A stretch of 64,000 nt of DNA from Linnemannia elongata (Eukaryota; Mortierellomycota; Mortierellomycetes; Mortierellales; Mortierellaceae). Every line of letters starts with the position of its first letter. Position 1 is the first letter of the stretch. Location of the stretch: assembly GCA_036320915.1 (NCBI GenBank), contig JAXBDG010000005.1, positions 1,674,001-1,738,000 of the forward strand, read 5' to 3'. Under the pieces are notes generated by a model. That model worked only from the letters and a program-made list of their open reading frames with translations, did no database searches and had not been told where the DNA came from. Both the position numbers and the translations under genes were made by a program. This document shows positions 13,016-26,840 of this stretch, one piece after another.

Positions 13016-16000
13016 ATGGTCAAAAAGGTCATCGACAGTCGAATCCACACGCTCATCAAGAATGGTGTCCAGAGCAAACACCGTACCTTCTTCGTCCTCG
13101 TCGGCGACAAGGGCAAGGACCAGGTTGTGAACCTGCACTGGCTCCTCTCACAGGCACAGGTCACCGCCCGCCCCTCGGTCCTCTGGTGCTACAAGAAGGA
13201 GCTCGGCTTCAGCAGTCATCGCAAGAAGCGTGAGGCCAAGATTAAGCGGGACGTCAAGCGCGGTGTCCGTGAGATCAACGAGGAGGATCCCTTTGAGCTC
13301 TTCATCTCCGTCACCAACATTCGATACACCTACTACAAGGAGACACAAAAGATTCTTGGAAACACTTACGGCATGTGTGTCCTTCAGGATTTCGAGGCGT
13401 TGACGCCCAACTTGCTCGCCAGGACTATTGAGACTGTTGAGGGTGGTGGAATCATTGTCTTGTTGTTGAAGAGCATGTCTTCGCTCAAGCAGCTCTACAC
13501 CATGACCATGGTATGTCACTTTCGAATACTCTACTGATACTAATGATGTTGTAGTTGTTCAGTATCTAACATGAAGCCTTTATTGAAATTGTTTATAGGA
13601 TGTCCACTCGAGATACCGCACAGAGTCGCACGACGATGTCGTCGCCCGTTTCAACGAACGCTTCATTCTTTCCCTCGGCAGCTGCCCAACATGCTTGGTT
13701 GTCGACGACGAACTCAACGTTCTCCCCATTTCCCTCGGCAAGAACGTTAAGCCCCTGCCTATCAAGACTGGAGAGGACGCATTGACGGACGAGCAGCGGG
13801 ATTTGATCAAGATCAAGGACAGCGTACAGGACCAGCAACCTATGGGCGCATTGGTCGGCACTGCCAGGACAAAGGATCAGGCGATTGCTGTCATGAAGTT
13901 CATCGAGGCTATTGCTGAGAAGACTCTTCGCTCGACCGTTACATTGACTGCCTCGCGTGGTCGCGGAAAGTCGGCGTCGCTCGGAATCGCCATGGCCTCG
14001 GCTGTCGCCTACGGATACTCCAACATCTTTGTCACCTCGCCCAGCCCCGAGAACTTGAAGACTCTCTTTGAGTTTGTGTTCAAGGGTTTCGACGCTCTCG
14101 GATACGAGGAGCACATGGATTACGATATTGTCCAGTCGACTAACCCCGAGTTCAACAACGCCATCGTCCGTGTCAACATCTTCAAGCGTGACCACCGTCA
14201 AACCATCCAATATATCCAGCCTCAGGACGCGCACACACTCGGTCAGGCCGAGTTGGTTGTTATCGATGAGGCTGCCGCCATCCCTCTTCCCCTCGTCAAG
14301 GCTCTTTTGGGACCCTACCTCGTCTTCATGGCCTCGACTATCAACGGTTATGAGGGTACTGGACGCTCGCTTTCGCTCAAGTTGATCCAGCAGCTCCGTG
14401 AGCAATCTCGCGGATTTGTCGGCAAGGAGGCGAACGCTGCAGAGATCGCCAAGAACAAGTCTACTGGAATTTCGACAGGAGCCAGGACATTGAGGGAGAT
14501 CGAATTGAAGGAGCCTATTCGTTATGCTCCTGAGGACCCCACCGAGAAGTGGCTCAACAAGCTGCTCTGTCTGGATGCGACCGTTGTGCAGAAGAACATT
14601 TCAGGATGCCCTGCCAAGGAAGAGTGCCAGCTTTTCTACGTCAACCGCGATACTTTGTTCTCCTACCACCCTGTCTCGGAGACCTTCTTGCAGCGCATGA
14701 TGGCTCTCTACGTTGCCAGTCATTACAAGAATACCCCCAACGATTTGCAGCTTCTCAGTGACGCACCCTCTCACCATCTCTTTGTCCTCTTGCCACCCAT
14801 CAAGGAGGGCGACCGCTCCTTGCCCGACCCCTTGTGTGTTCTCCAGGTCTGCCTGGAGGGAGAGATTTCAAAGCAAACTGTCCTCAACAGCTTGAGCCGT
14901 GGTGTCCGCGCAGCAGGAGATTTGATCCCTTGGTTGATCTCGCAGCAATTCCAGGATGACGATTTTGCTTCTCTGTCTGGAGCTCGTGTTGTTCGTATTG
15001 CCACCCACCCCGATTACGTTAAGATGGGATACGGTTCCAGGGCTTTGGAGCTGCTCTCACAGTTCTACGAGGGTCAGTTCTCGATGCTTTCGGAGGATGA
15101 TGATGATAAGCCCGAGTATAACATGGCTCGTGTGGACGACAGCGAACTCGAGGGTGCCAGCTTGATGACCGACGATATCAAGATCCGTGATCCTAAGAAG
15201 ATGCCCCCACTGCTGCTCAAGTTGAGCGAGAAGAAAGCCGAGAAGCTCCACTGGCTCGGTGTCTCGTTCGGTTTGACAGCTCCTCTTCACAAGTTCTGGT
15301 CCAAGGCAGGATATGTCCCCGTCTACTTGCGTCAGACCGCCAACGACCTGACTGGAGAGCACACCTGCGTCATGCTCCGTACTCTCGAGTCGTCTCGCGG
15401 CCAGACTCAGTGCGATCCCATGTGGTTGTCTTCGTTCTCCAAGGACTTCCACCACCGTTTCCAGAGCTTGCTCTCGTTCCAGTTCCGTACCTTCCCCGCT
15501 ACTTTGGCCCTTTCGATCCTGGAGTCTGCACGCGCTGGCAAGCAGGTTGGCGATTCGAGCGAAGAGGAGGACAACAACGGTTCGGATGCTACGACGGCGT
15601 TGGTCAAGAAGTTGCGTGAGGGCCATGTCTCGAGGGAGTTGGTCGATGCTCTCTTCTCAGGATACGACTTGAAGCGTCTGGAGAGCTATGCCAACCAGCT
15701 TTTGGACTACCATGTCATCCTGGATTTGCTTCCTCAGATTGCCAGTGTCTGGTTCGATGGCAAGGTTGACGATGGTGCCTTCAAGCTCACCAACATCCAG
15801 GCTGCCCTCTTGTTGGCTTTGGGCTTGCAGCGCAAGAGCATTGACGACTTTGAGGTACGGTCATATCTTGCATGCTGGCTTGTTTAGCGGGTGATTTCAC
15901 TTCGCATCTTCAGTCACTAACATTTTTATTCAATTTTATAGAAGGAGATTGGATTGTCGGCATCGCAGTTGTTGGCGTTCTTCATCAAGATGATTCGCAA

Positions 16001-16490
16001 GTTCTCGGATCTCTTCAAGGAACAAAAGACTCGCGCCTACACTCTGGAGATTGACAACAACCGTGCAGCGATCTCTGCCCAGGTGACGGGACGGAGTGCC
16101 AAGGAAGGAGCCAACAAGATGAAACGCGACGTGACAAAGGAAGAGCAATGGGACCCCAACATGGACAACCTGGACGACGAGCTCGGAAAGGAGGGTCGCG
16201 AGCGTCTCCGTGAGCTCCAGAAGGCGTCATTGGGTGATGTGGAGAAGATGTATGCGATCTCGAAGGATTCGTTGGATTGGGCTGAGGCCGAGGCTCAGGT
16301 CGACAAGAAGGGCAACTCGACGGTAGTGTCTGTCAAGAACCCTGAGTCGACCAAGAAGAGGCATCTTGTTGCTGGCGGTACTGCTTCAGAGGTGATGGCC
16401 AAGGAGGCCAAGGAGTTTGTTCGTGGTAAGGCGTCACGACGTGAAGGTGGAGGTGGTGGCAAGTCTTCTGCCAAGAGGCGTAAGGTGTAA
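13016..16490 (+). CDS. KRE33: RNA cytidine acetyltransferase (KRE33/NAT10)
   Basis: Exons 13016-13510, 13599-15854 and 15942-16490 give 1099 residues, close to yeast Kre33 (1056) and human NAT10 (1025). The enzyme makes N4-acetylcytidine in 18S rRNA and, with an adaptor, in tRNA. It uses acetyl-CoA and ATP and acts in the nucleolus during small-subunit assembly. Visible landmarks are the N-terminal TmcA-like start VDSRIHTLIKNGVQSKHRTFF-type block, the Walker A loop ASRGRGKSA at about residues 286-294, and the Walker B-like VVIDEAAAIPLP. The GNAT acetyl-CoA site is IATHPDYVKMGYGSRAL at about 632-648. The C-terminus is Lys/Arg-rich, ending in KSSAKRRKV, a likely nuclear/nucleolar signal. The ATG at 13016 lies right after a CTTCGACAAAC leader, and the protein begins MVKKV as in relatives. 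Its 3' end converges on the Ato gene 281 bases away. Confidence 0.96.
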
Positions 16491-16771
16491 TTTTAACAAG
16501 TAGTCGGGACAGATCGCATATTTTTTTTTCCTTTAGAACAACCACCCTTTTTTCATTTTCAATAACATTCTGCATTTTTTTTACAAGTATCGATGCTTTA
16601 ATGAGGGTAATGGTATGGACATGTAGTTGGTGAGGAAAGTAAGAGAGTCCAAGGGGGAGAATGATGTGTGTTTATGAGAACAACAACGAAGACAAACAAA
16701 AGGAAAGCTCGAAAGGCAGAAACTGTGAAGCGGGGGGGTGCCAGCACCTCTTGATAGTGTTGTAAGGTATT

Positions 16772-17920
16772 TTAGTCAGAATGAGCATGGGCCAAGCTGC
16801 CAGTGGGGAGACGGACAAAGGTGCTAGTTGAGTTATACAAACCCGAAGCAGCATTGTACCAAGCCAACAGGGCAGTGACCAAACCCAATCCACCACCGAT
16901 CCTGGTAACGATGTTTCCAGCAGGCAAGTGGGACAAGTGAGCTGAGGAGAGGAAGAAGAAGGTAAGGACGAGGATGAAGAACATAGAGGACATGGTGACA
17001 GTGGAACGGAAGGTTGCGATCCACATGATGAAGGTGAAGATTCCCCAGGCGAGGAGGAAGATTCCAAGGGCGTTATCGAGGGTGTGGTCGGGGGCGTTTG
17101 CGTAGCCGGCGACGACGCCAAAGCCGGGAATCAGGATCACTGCGTATGAAAGCCAGAACGCGCCGTAGGAGCTGTTTGTTGGAGTGGGAGGAAGGAGAAG
17201 AAGGAGGGGATGTGAAGGTTAGTGTTTTGAAAACACGGAGGTAGAATGGCTACAAATGAGTCCAAAGGGAGAGAAAACGGTTTCCCTTCGGTCTTCTAAC
17301 GGTCTTGCCTCCTCTACATTGCTTAGACGACGCGTTTCTTCTTTTGTCTTCCTTCCCCTTGCCAAATGATCCAAGAATCCATATGAAAGCATGTAATAAT
17401 AGCCATAAAAATAAGGAGGTGCCCGATCGGACACGAGAGGAAATAGAATAAATTGACACACGAACAAAAAATAAGGGAGGACTTACGTGAAAGCGGTGGC
17501 TCCAAAATTGTTGCCGACCTTGAACTCCCACATGCCGGCAAGGATCTGAGCAAGACCTCCGTAGAAGAGTGCGAGACCGAGGACGACCTGGACGGGTCCG
17601 CCGGATGGGACACCAGCGCCCATGTTAAAGCATGACAATACAACTGATATTGTAATATATTATAACAGAGAAAAACAATATTCATGAAGACGAAGAGAAG
17701 GTTTGAGTGTTGCGATCTGGCAGTTGCAAAAATTGCGTGATAGCGTAAATATTCAAAGAGGTCCTAGAGCCAAAATACGAGTGCACCTGTGATCTGCGTC
17801 AAGAAAAGGAGGTAACTTACAGGTGGTCAAGGCAAAGGCAGAGAGACCCAAGGGGCCAGGGTTGGCGGCAGGGGTAGGGGGAACATGGGGGGCGTGCTTG
17901 AAATCGCCGACTTGGGACAT
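16772..17920 (-). CDS. Acetate/ammonium transporter, GPR1/FUN34/YaaH (Ato) family
   Basis: Three exons on the minus strand, 17821-17920, 17487-17643 and 16772-17171, give 218 residues. Ato proteins are six-helix plasma-membrane channels/transporters for acetate, succinate or related anions, and have been tied to ammonium export. The signature NPGPLGLSAFALTTF (variant of NPAPLGL) ends exon 1. The family blocks LALFYGGLAQILAGMWEF and FGATAFTSYGAFWLSYA are rebuilt only when the introns are removed, which fixes the splice sites. Further hydrophobic helices follow. The C-terminus is short. The second residue block QVGDFKH is a plain cytosolic N-terminus without a signal peptide, as usual for the family. 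The substrate cannot be told from sequence. Confidence 0.93.
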
Positions 17921-20900
17921 GATTGTGTTGGGTTGAGGATGGGAATGAATATACGAGGTGGGGTATAGCTTGTGGAAAATCGACTACTGCGGGTGGGTGA
18001 GAAGAGAGAGGTGAGAGAGAGGTGTGAGAGAGGTGAAAAAGTAGTGTTAAGAAAAAGGAAGAAAGAAAGAGAAAAAGTACCCATTTATAGCGATCGTAAA
18101 ACAAGACGAGTACTTCCTTACCGAAGGGCACGGAGAAGGGATGTGCTGGAGATGTCTGAAAGAAAGTGGGAGAGGAAGAGAGGGGAAAGAGGAGCCGTAA
18201 CGGAGGATCTCTTTGCTCTGTATGTGCTCTGAGTTGACGGGGAAAAAGGCGCAAGGTGAATCACTACACCGATGGAAGGGGAAAAGAGAGTGGAAAAGGC
18301 GGAGTGAGAGGACAGGACGCGCATAGAAAGCGGGACTAGCAGAAAAGGCTAGGCAGTAAACAACAGCAAAAAAAATGCTCTCTTAGACAGACCCAATGTA
18401 CACAGAAAACTTGTAGGTTTGACCAAGGCCAAAACATAATGCAGCCCTTCTTTCTTTCTCTTTGGATTAGCATGCGAAAAGCGCCGAATACCTCGTCCTG
18501 AACTCTCTCTTTCTCTCTCTCTCTTTGTTTCTGTTACTTTTGCCGACATGCACACAGATTATAAGGGAGGGAGGCACAATTAGTTAGGGAAAACTTGGCC
18601 AAAGAAAATTCCATCCAACACTAGCTGCCTTTTTCTCAAACCGATCGACATAAAAAATGTAGGTATGTGGGCCACAAACGAATTGAGGTCCAAAGTACCC
18701 AACGCTTTCTTCTTGGTCACCATGCGTCAAAGAAGGCTTCTTGTGCATGTTATCAGTTAGACCCTGTCGATAGCCGCTTCTTTGGTGCATACACAGAAAA
18801 AGAGGAGTGTTCCAGTTTGTTTGATGGTTGAGCGAAATTTGGAAGAGAGCTGGAGCATGGAAGGATTAGGTAGGTAATGAGGGGAGGAGGAATATGCTGT
18901 TGCTCTTTTTCTTTGAGCCTAAGAATACAAAACAACAGTCAATAGAACTATCCCTCACTCTCTTGTGTCCAAAAAAGTCAAAGAGGATAGAGCAAGAAGA
19001 CGAAGAAGACGAAGTAGATGAAGAAGGAGATGTTGAGGGTGAGAAGCAGACGGAGCAAATTTTGCTTACAATGGGCATGTTTTTATCCGCCGGCCATTCA
19101 GATGTTTGAGTGGGCTAAGCAACTCACTGATGAATTAAAAGGATACTCAGTGAGAGGCGACTGTTCCTGAATTAGCTCATATTCATGAATCCCGCTCGTG
19201 TTCTTTTACTTTTTCTTCCCTTCCTCCCCTCAGAGCAGACGTCTCACAGCTGCCTGCAACTTGTGCAAGTACCTTTCTGCAGGCTGTTTTCTTATTCCAA
19301 ATATGCTATTGCTCTTCCTCTTTTTCCCGTATTCGTGGACTCATTTGCCCTTCGTTACTTTGCTTTTTTGCAGATCATTTTATCGGCTGTTATTCGTCAT
19401 GGTAGAAAGGCGATACATTGGAATTGCCTTTGCGGTACTCATCCTCATACGATATTTTCCACCTCTCTCATTCTGTCATTGTTGTAAGCAAAAATCGATT
19501 TGCCAACGACCCAGAAGCTTGGTGTTGACTTCAGTATTTACCCTCGCGATTTGGTCCTTTGCCCCCAAGACAATTATTTGAGATGCCAAGAACGGGTTTA
19601 CTTTTCCTAGGAACTATTGTTTTATTTGTAAGCTCATTTTCGCCCAATGGCCTCTTACCGAGCATTTGTCATGAACCCTCTTTCTTGTGTTGGTACACCA
19701 ACTGGTTATGGCGCCACACTGGACCAAAACTAAAGCCTGACCTGACTGGCTTCTGTTCGGACCAAGATTCGATTGCGGAGATCGATAACTCCAGTGATGC
19801 AAATCACTCCTCCTTCCACTGCTGACAAGTTGGTGCCATAGAGGCTTGTGGAGTAGAACTGCAGGGGCATTTCCGGATCATACCTTCTCACCTGGAAGCA
19901 TGGATGCACACATGCATGTGGTGTTGGTACGTAGCTATCAGGCCGTCTATGGATGAGTGTGAGAACTCTAGCGCAATTGAAGGGATGAATATGCAGCCCG
20001 ATGTAGGCAACATCCAACCTGCATCCAGCCTCCTGAAGAACGTCCAGAAAAAAATGATTCTTAGGGGGCAGGTGTGAAATGAATAAGGGCTAATCGAGCT
20101 TTTAATCCCGGAGTCGATCGAAGTGTGGTAATTGTTAATGTGTTTTGCTGATATTTTAGGTTGGATGTTCACCTGAGAGATGGTGCGAAGACTGGGAAGA
20201 AGAATGAAACAGACAAGGCAGCCGGCACAACGGCGAAGTGGGGAGGAGACAGGGACAGGAACAAGAAGAGAGCAAGTGGAGAAGAAAGGATGACCTTGTT
20301 GAAGTTGTTTGTTTGTGCAACCTTGGCGTTTGTTTGTTTGTTTACACGATTCGATTCCTTCCACTCACCCCCAACCTATTTTTTATTATTATTTTTTTCT
20401 TCTCACCCTCCTCCACGATGCAAGATCAACAAACGGACCAATTTGGATGAATGAGTGGTAAACAAACCAGCAAAACAGGCAAAAACACGACAACCCATCG
20501 CCTCTTGTCTTATTCTTTGGTCGCCTTTGCTCCCAAACCCCATTTTTCTTGTGCCAGGGACTTTGCAGGAAAGAGGTAGTAAAAATGAAAAGAAGGAGAG
20601 GGAAGAGGCGGGCGAAAGGGGGAGAGGAAGAAGTGAGGGAATAGAAAGGGCGATCTAAGAGGTGACTAAGTTATAAGGTGCAATCCTTATCCATGACAAC
20701 CTTGGACTACAGAGATACGCCAAAAGCAGAAGCATAGTGGGTGAAGGAAAAAGAGAGAGAGAGAAAAAGTACCAATCAGGACGAGATGTAAGGAAACCTT
20801 AATGGGTGTGGGATGGGGCAAGTCCGCGAAGGATCCCGATAGGGCCAGACGCCGCCTCAGTTGCCATATGACACTCCAAACCATGACACATCGACGATTC

Positions 20901-21364
20901 GCGATTGGAGGCGTCTGTTGAACCCTGTTTGGACTACTCTTCCATTCACCTCGGACACTTTTTTTCCTTTCCTTTTCCTTGCATCGGTACATATACTGTA
21001 CACAGAGAGTGTACGCAATTCAGCCCTCTGTCTCTTACTTTTTTTTTACCAAACACGGCGTCGTGAAAGGATAATCGATCTAAGGAGGCAAAGAGAGAAC
21101 GTTTTGCTAAAGGTATATCCGCAGTGGACGATGACCTATTGGCATCACAGAAGGGGCAAAGAGGGGCAGCATAAAAGGTCGACCATGAATCGTCCTCTCC
21201 CCCTTTCTTTTTTTTTATCCTTTTTTTTTCAGTTGAACCGTCATCCCTCTCGTCCTTTTATTTATCGCCATTCCTCCTTTCCTTCTCTCATTTCTCCTCC
21301 TCCTCTCCTTCCTCAACTTCCCCCCTCCCCCCTCCATCCTTTATCGTCCGTCGTTTGCACTACC
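17921..21364. other. 3.4-kb divergent intergenic region (Ato gene / MFS permease 1)
   Basis: I see no supported gene. Short frames on both strands lack domain-like sequence, and none can be extended by convincing splice sites. The region has AG/CT-rich microsatellite-like stretches (for example 18504-18528) and many short T/A runs. A TATA-like ATAAAAGG at 21171-21178 precedes a pyrimidine-rich leader up to the permease ATG at 21365. That leader is the only regulatory-looking element I can point to. Confidence 0.5.
21171..21178 (+). promoter_or_regulatory. TATA-like box upstream of MFS permease 1
   Basis: ATAAAAGG lies about 190 bases upstream of the permease ATG. It is followed by a long C/T-rich stretch of the type expected over a fungal transcription start. 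The assignment is by sequence resemblance only. Confidence 0.35.
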
Positions 21365-23547
21365 ATGAGTTCTCCTGCCGCCCACGGGAGCAAGATCCCT
21401 GTTGAATATGCATCTGAGAAACTGGAAATCGACTCCGAGAACTCGTACACTAGATCCACTGAGCTGGACCCCGTCGCCGTCGGCAAATTGAGAAGAAAGA
21501 TTGACTGGCACTTGATTCCTCTCATCGCCGTCCTTTACCTCTGCTCCTTCCTCGATCGTGTCAACATCGGTAAGGGCCATACTCCTGTCACGATATCCAT
21601 TTCAAACGCAACCGAGACTAGCATGGATTGTCGCGTCATCATCAGAGTCGGACTGACAATCATCCTGTCTCCTTGATCGTAATGTAGGTAACGCCAAGGT
21701 CGCCGGTATTGCACACGACATCAACTTGACTCCCTCTGAGTACAATTGGGCCCTGTCCATCTTTTTCATCGGGTAAGGAAGAAAACAAAAATAAAGCAAA
21801 ACGGCTTCCCACTAGTCCCTTAGTGATTGAGGACGGTTTGTTTGTTTGTCGTTTGTTTGGGTGCATTTCTGTGTGATTTTTTTCACAGGAGGGTCCATTG
21901 ATGTGCCAACTAACCCGCTGATTGGTCACTAATCTGTGTTGACATTCTCCCTTGCATATTAGATATGTTCTTTTCGAGATTCCTTCCAACATTTTGCTCA
22001 AGCTGATGGGTCCCAGAAAGTGGTATGTTTTGTTTGCTGTGTAGGCCATTGCTTCAACTTGATGGAGTCGCACGCAAGAACATCGTTTTCTCACTTTATC
22101 TGTTTTTTGACGTTGTGACGAATAGGATTTGCATTATCATGGTTCTCTGGGGAGGCATTATGATGGCCATGGCTGCTGTGAAAACTCCCGCTGGATTGCT
22201 TGCTTCGCGTTTCTTCCTTGGTCTGACCGAATCGGGCTTGTTCCCTGGTTCCGTCTACTTGATCTCGCTCTGGTACACCCGTGCTGAACAGGCTCTTCGC
22301 AACGGATTGTTCTTCAGTACCGCTACTATGGCCGGAGCCTTTGGTGGTGTCCTCGCCTATGGAATTGCCCAGATGGAGGGTGTCGCTGGACTTCACGGTA
22401 AGCATCGCCTACTTGCACGAGCATGTGAACCTGTTGTGTTAACTTGTGTTTGTCGAGTACATATATAATGGCCTGGCACTAATACATTCGCCTCTTCACA
22501 AACAACAAACAAAATAATAGGCTGGCAGTGGATTTTCATTCTGGAGGGTTTGCCCACGGTCCTCTTGACCGTTGTCGTCTACTTCTTCCTGCCCGATTTC
22601 CCCTCGACCGCCCCCTTCCTCAGCACCGAGGAGAAGGACTTGGCTGTCCGCAGACTGCTTATCGATGCTGGCCCAGCTACCGAGACCGCCTTCTCGTGGA
22701 GACAATTCCGTGCCGTTTTTGTCGACTGGAAGGTTTACATGCACATGATCACCTATATCCTCAACGCCACCCCTCTCTATTCCCTGTCGCTCTTCTTGCC
22801 CTCCATCGTCCAGGGTTTCAAGTTCAACGCCCTTACCACACAGGCTATGACAGGTAATAATTGAATCGAAAATCAAAACGCGAATTTTTAGTGGCGCACT
22901 TGTTTGACTCTGCAACAAAAGGATTCTCTCTTTACAGACACACTCACACACACTTTCTCTCCCTCCCTCTCATTTCTTTCTCTCTTCTCTTTTCAATTGT
23001 ATTGATTGAACATCTAGCGCCCGCATACATTATTGCCTGCATCTTCACCATCATCTTTGCATTCAGCTCGGATCGCTTCCGTGAACGTGGAATCCACTAC
23101 GCCTTCCCTACCTTCGTTGGAGGCATTGGATACGTTCTCCTGATTGTCACCAAGGACTCGCCCACCGTCAACCGATATGTCAGTTTGACCGTCACTGCTT
23201 CTGGTGTCTTTGCCTCCGTCCCCGCCATGCTTTCTTGGTTCACAACCAACATTGGAGGTCATACCAAGCGCGGAGTCGCCACGGCTGCCATTATCTCGTT
23301 CGGAAACATTGGAGGAGCCATTGGCGGCCAGATATACAGAGCTGAGGATGCTGTTAATGGATATGTCAGAGGCCACACCATATGCGCTATTTTTATGTTT
23401 TCCTCTTCATTCCTCATCATGGTCATGAAATACCTCCTTATCCGCGAAAACAAGCGTAGAGACAACCTTAGTCCTGAAGAATACGCCAAGGAGGCAGCCA
23501 AGGAAGAGCCTTGCGATAACCACCCAGGCTTCAGATACTTCTCCTAA
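21365..23547 (+). CDS. MFS permease 1, anion:cation symporter (Dal5/Tna1-like) family
   Basis: Six exons, 21365-21569, 21688-21772, 21963-22022, 22126-22397, 22521-22853 and 23018-23547, give 494 residues. It is a twelve-helix plasma-membrane permease of the ACS family, whose fungal members import allantoate, nicotinate, pantothenate, biotin precursors and similar anions. Recognisable blocks are KIDWHLIPLIAVLYLCSFLDRVNIGNAK at the start of helix 1, LFEIPSNILLKLMGPRKW, and RFFLGLTESGLFPG. The later blocks are GWQWIFILEGLPT and FGNIGGAIGGQIY. The start was chosen at the ATG that follows the leader and gives a 40-residue hydrophilic head. It is 7 kb from a paralog (30839-33301) with largely shared intron positions. 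The substrate is not predictable here. Confidence 0.93.
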
Positions 23548-25182
23548 GCTACAAAAGTTCTCTCCTCATCAGAACTTTGCTCTTGTAAATACTACACACA
23601 AACACACACACACACACACTACATAGTAGTCTATCACCTAATTTCCTGTCCACTCCATCTCACTCAGCAATAATAAAACTAGATTCGTCTCATTCTTGGT
23701 CTTTGGGAGGGGCTTTTTATTCATCTCTGAGTGCTGTCTTGGGAAAGCATTACATGTCTATGACTATGGCTCTCACTCACCTCGTTGGCGAAAGTTTTAC
23801 TTCTAATTGTAAACTCTAGCTTATGCGTCAACCTTCCAACAATCCACTCCAAGAAGCAGGGATTCGTCTACAGCGTCAACGCTTGAAATAATCACTCATC
23901 GATTAGAAATCATTGAACACCCCACCTACGAGCCTGCTCACCCCATCGTATAGAACATCGACCACACTGGCAAATTGCCCACCGGTGTAACTAAGGGGCA
24001 CAAACGCTAGTTAGTACCTGCAGGTGTACATCTGCAAGAATGCTATCATTGACTTTTACTTCATTGTCAGCACACAGCCTGTTGTTTCTTTCCGATTACA
24101 CGTATGGAGACTCTGGGGAACCATCCCATGCTTGCTCAGCGCAGAGTATGGCACTAGTTCGTACTTTTGGCTGATGTCCCTGTTACTGTTAATCTCTATT
24201 AAAGCCCCAACAGCCTTCAGCCCTTGTCCTTTTAAGAATAGAGCCGCGCCTGTGCTCCTCACCCTGTCTTGGCAGCCTTTGTTGTCCTTTTTGTTAGTCC
24301 CTTCCTTGCCCTCCAAGCTAATACAGTGGGCAAGAGACTGTTCAATACCAAGCATACCATTATGAACATTAGCATGCCGAGGAAAGAAATAAAGTCGTGT
24401 CGCTATCTTCATGGATTAGGTCTTTTGCCGTGCAGTCTTATCGTTATGCGTTCGCCTTCCCCTATCCATCGATAGTTGTCTCCCATCCGCTTGATCGTTT
24501 TATTCGATACACACTGCGGCAACATAACCACGTTGTTTTTATGCCCTGTGGATAAGGTGCATTCTTGTATTACCTCAATGCAAGGTCGCAGCAGGTATTT
24601 TCTTGGTCTTCCTCCTGAAAGTCAATCCTGTCTTAATATATTCCCTATCTTGTCAATGGTAAAACCATGGAAGGTCTATTCGTGCTCAACGGCAATACAG
24701 ATGAGCGACTCTCCTGAAACTGAAGTATTACAGGACCGGCCAACTGTCGATGGGAACCCATCTTGTTCCTATCCTGCGTTCCTTTCCCTTCGGTGTCGAA
24801 ATTTATAGAGGAAAAGCCTTTTTTATCTTTTTTTTTTTTTTTTTTGAAAAAGTAAATATGTTACTTTATTGTTCTCCTTTTGTAGGATGGCGAACTGAGT
24901 TAACCATACATTCCATAGAGGCAACTCACCATTCAATAGGTTGTCACTGATATTTGTTGATGCATTTACGAGTGAAGATGATTAGAAATGTACGAGTCTT
25001 CCTATCAAATTCTGTTGGACGCTACGTTACTCTTTCTTTCTTTCTTCAGTCCTCCCCCACTCCACCCAACACACCGTATGTATGAGGCCAGAGGCCTCGT
25101 TTTTGCAATGGCAGTATGTATGAAAATGTCAAATACATAACTCTTAACAGTTTTGGTGTCTTTCATATATGCAATAGCTCCT
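23548..25182. other. Intergenic region
   Basis: Nothing gene-like seen. It starts with the permease 3' end. A CA-repeat runs at about 23594-23619 and an AATAAAA polyadenylation-like signal lies near 23672. A T run of about 19 lies at 24828-24845. The short open frames on either strand (for example 24056-24412 minus and 24476-24808 plus) show no family resemblance or coding-like composition. Confidence 0.5.
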
Positions 25183-26805
25183 ATGCCCTCGACAAAGTCC
25201 AAAAGGCGCTCGCGAAGGGGTGTTGAACAGGACGACACAGTGGCCACCAGTGGCGTATACCATTGCCTTGGCCACAGATGCGATAGAGAGTACAACACTC
25301 TCCACAGCATCAAGCGCCACATTCGAAACAAGCATCTCCAACACTCCATATTCGTCTGCTTGGAAGGTGCCGAGAAGTGTGATTATCCTACGGATCGCCG
25401 GGATGCGCACTTCAAGCACCTGCGCGAGGCGCACCCGGGCAAGTACGAGTATGTATGTGAGACAGGTGGCTGTCAGAAAGCCTTTCCAACATTACAAGCG
25501 CTTCAGGAGCATCTGCCGTGTTTCCCGTACGAGTGTCGGCTGGACGAATGCACGTTGAACTTCCCTCATTACCGGAGTAGGGAGTCACACCAACGGGAGG
25601 CCCATCCACATATCGACCTCGTCCGCCACCAAGTCGACACCTACGTTGGATTGGGACCACGTCCCACTGCTATCTCTGTTATACTCCCGCCATCAGCATC
25701 ACCTCCACAACTCACAACATCATACATCAGATCGAGCTTCACACATTCGGAGAATAACTTTTCACAGGAATCATCGGCGGTATCGTTGGCAACGTCAAGC
25801 GCAGATGGTGGTCTCCCCGGATCAAACCTGAGCGTATCGAGCGACGAACTGTTTTATGGATCGTCGATTGGGCCGTCGGCTTCTGGAGTTGATGGAGAGA
25901 CATCTACAGTCGACCCAGAGACTATTCGGTCGGAGACTCCAATAGGAACTGGACTTGGATCGGCGGTGTCGTCGGCTTGTGGGCTTGATGAACACACATC
26001 TATGGTCGACTCGGAGACTATTCGATCGGAGACCCCATTAGGAGCTGGATCTGGATTTGGTGAATCCTTGTCATCGTCATCGCAGTGGCGTTTTGGTGGA
26101 GAAGACATGGTCGGATTATCGTCTGGGCCGTCCGTGGTGGCGGCGGAGGTGCACAATGTCAATGATGCGATTCGATACGTACGACCCGGTGGTAAGTCAT
26201 TGAAACGAATGAACATGTATTTGAGGTAGTACTACATGGATAACTAAACAGTTACTAACATCTAATGCAGTTTTCGAGTTTAGGGTACGACATGTCGTTG
26301 CCGCGCCAGACCATCAACCAATACATAAGGAGGCACTTGTCTTTAAGGAAGATGCATACTTGAATGCCAAGGAGGGCGTGGTAATGGTATGTATGATACT
26401 ATTGTGGTACGAGTAGGACAGATGTAATTTATGTTCACGTCAATTGATTCTATGCTTTTAATTTTGAACATTAGACACCGGACAACAGTGAGATGGCGGC
26501 AGAACCGAGGTACTGGCTCGACGGCAACATCAAGACTCCTTTCAGACGGCAAGATGTAACGAACTACTGTGAACTGATTCGATCGAGATATCGGGTCCTT
26601 ACACCACTCAGCTCGACCGATACGTGCAATGGGCCGTCATGCAACCATCAGGTCAACTGGAGGCATGGTTGGGTTAGTGCTACTCAAGGAGGTGCATTGA
26701 TCAGTCACCCTCGCCTGTGCCGAAACTGTTATCATACCGCTCAAGAGTCCAAGGTAATTATAACGCATATATATTGTAAATGGGTAGATGTGTGTGTGTA
26801 TGCGT

Positions 26806-26840
<35 letters not shown>

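Noticed and set aside
13593..14405. 270-residue minus-strand frame opposite NAT10
   Set aside because: Antisense shadow of conserved NAT10 coding sequence.
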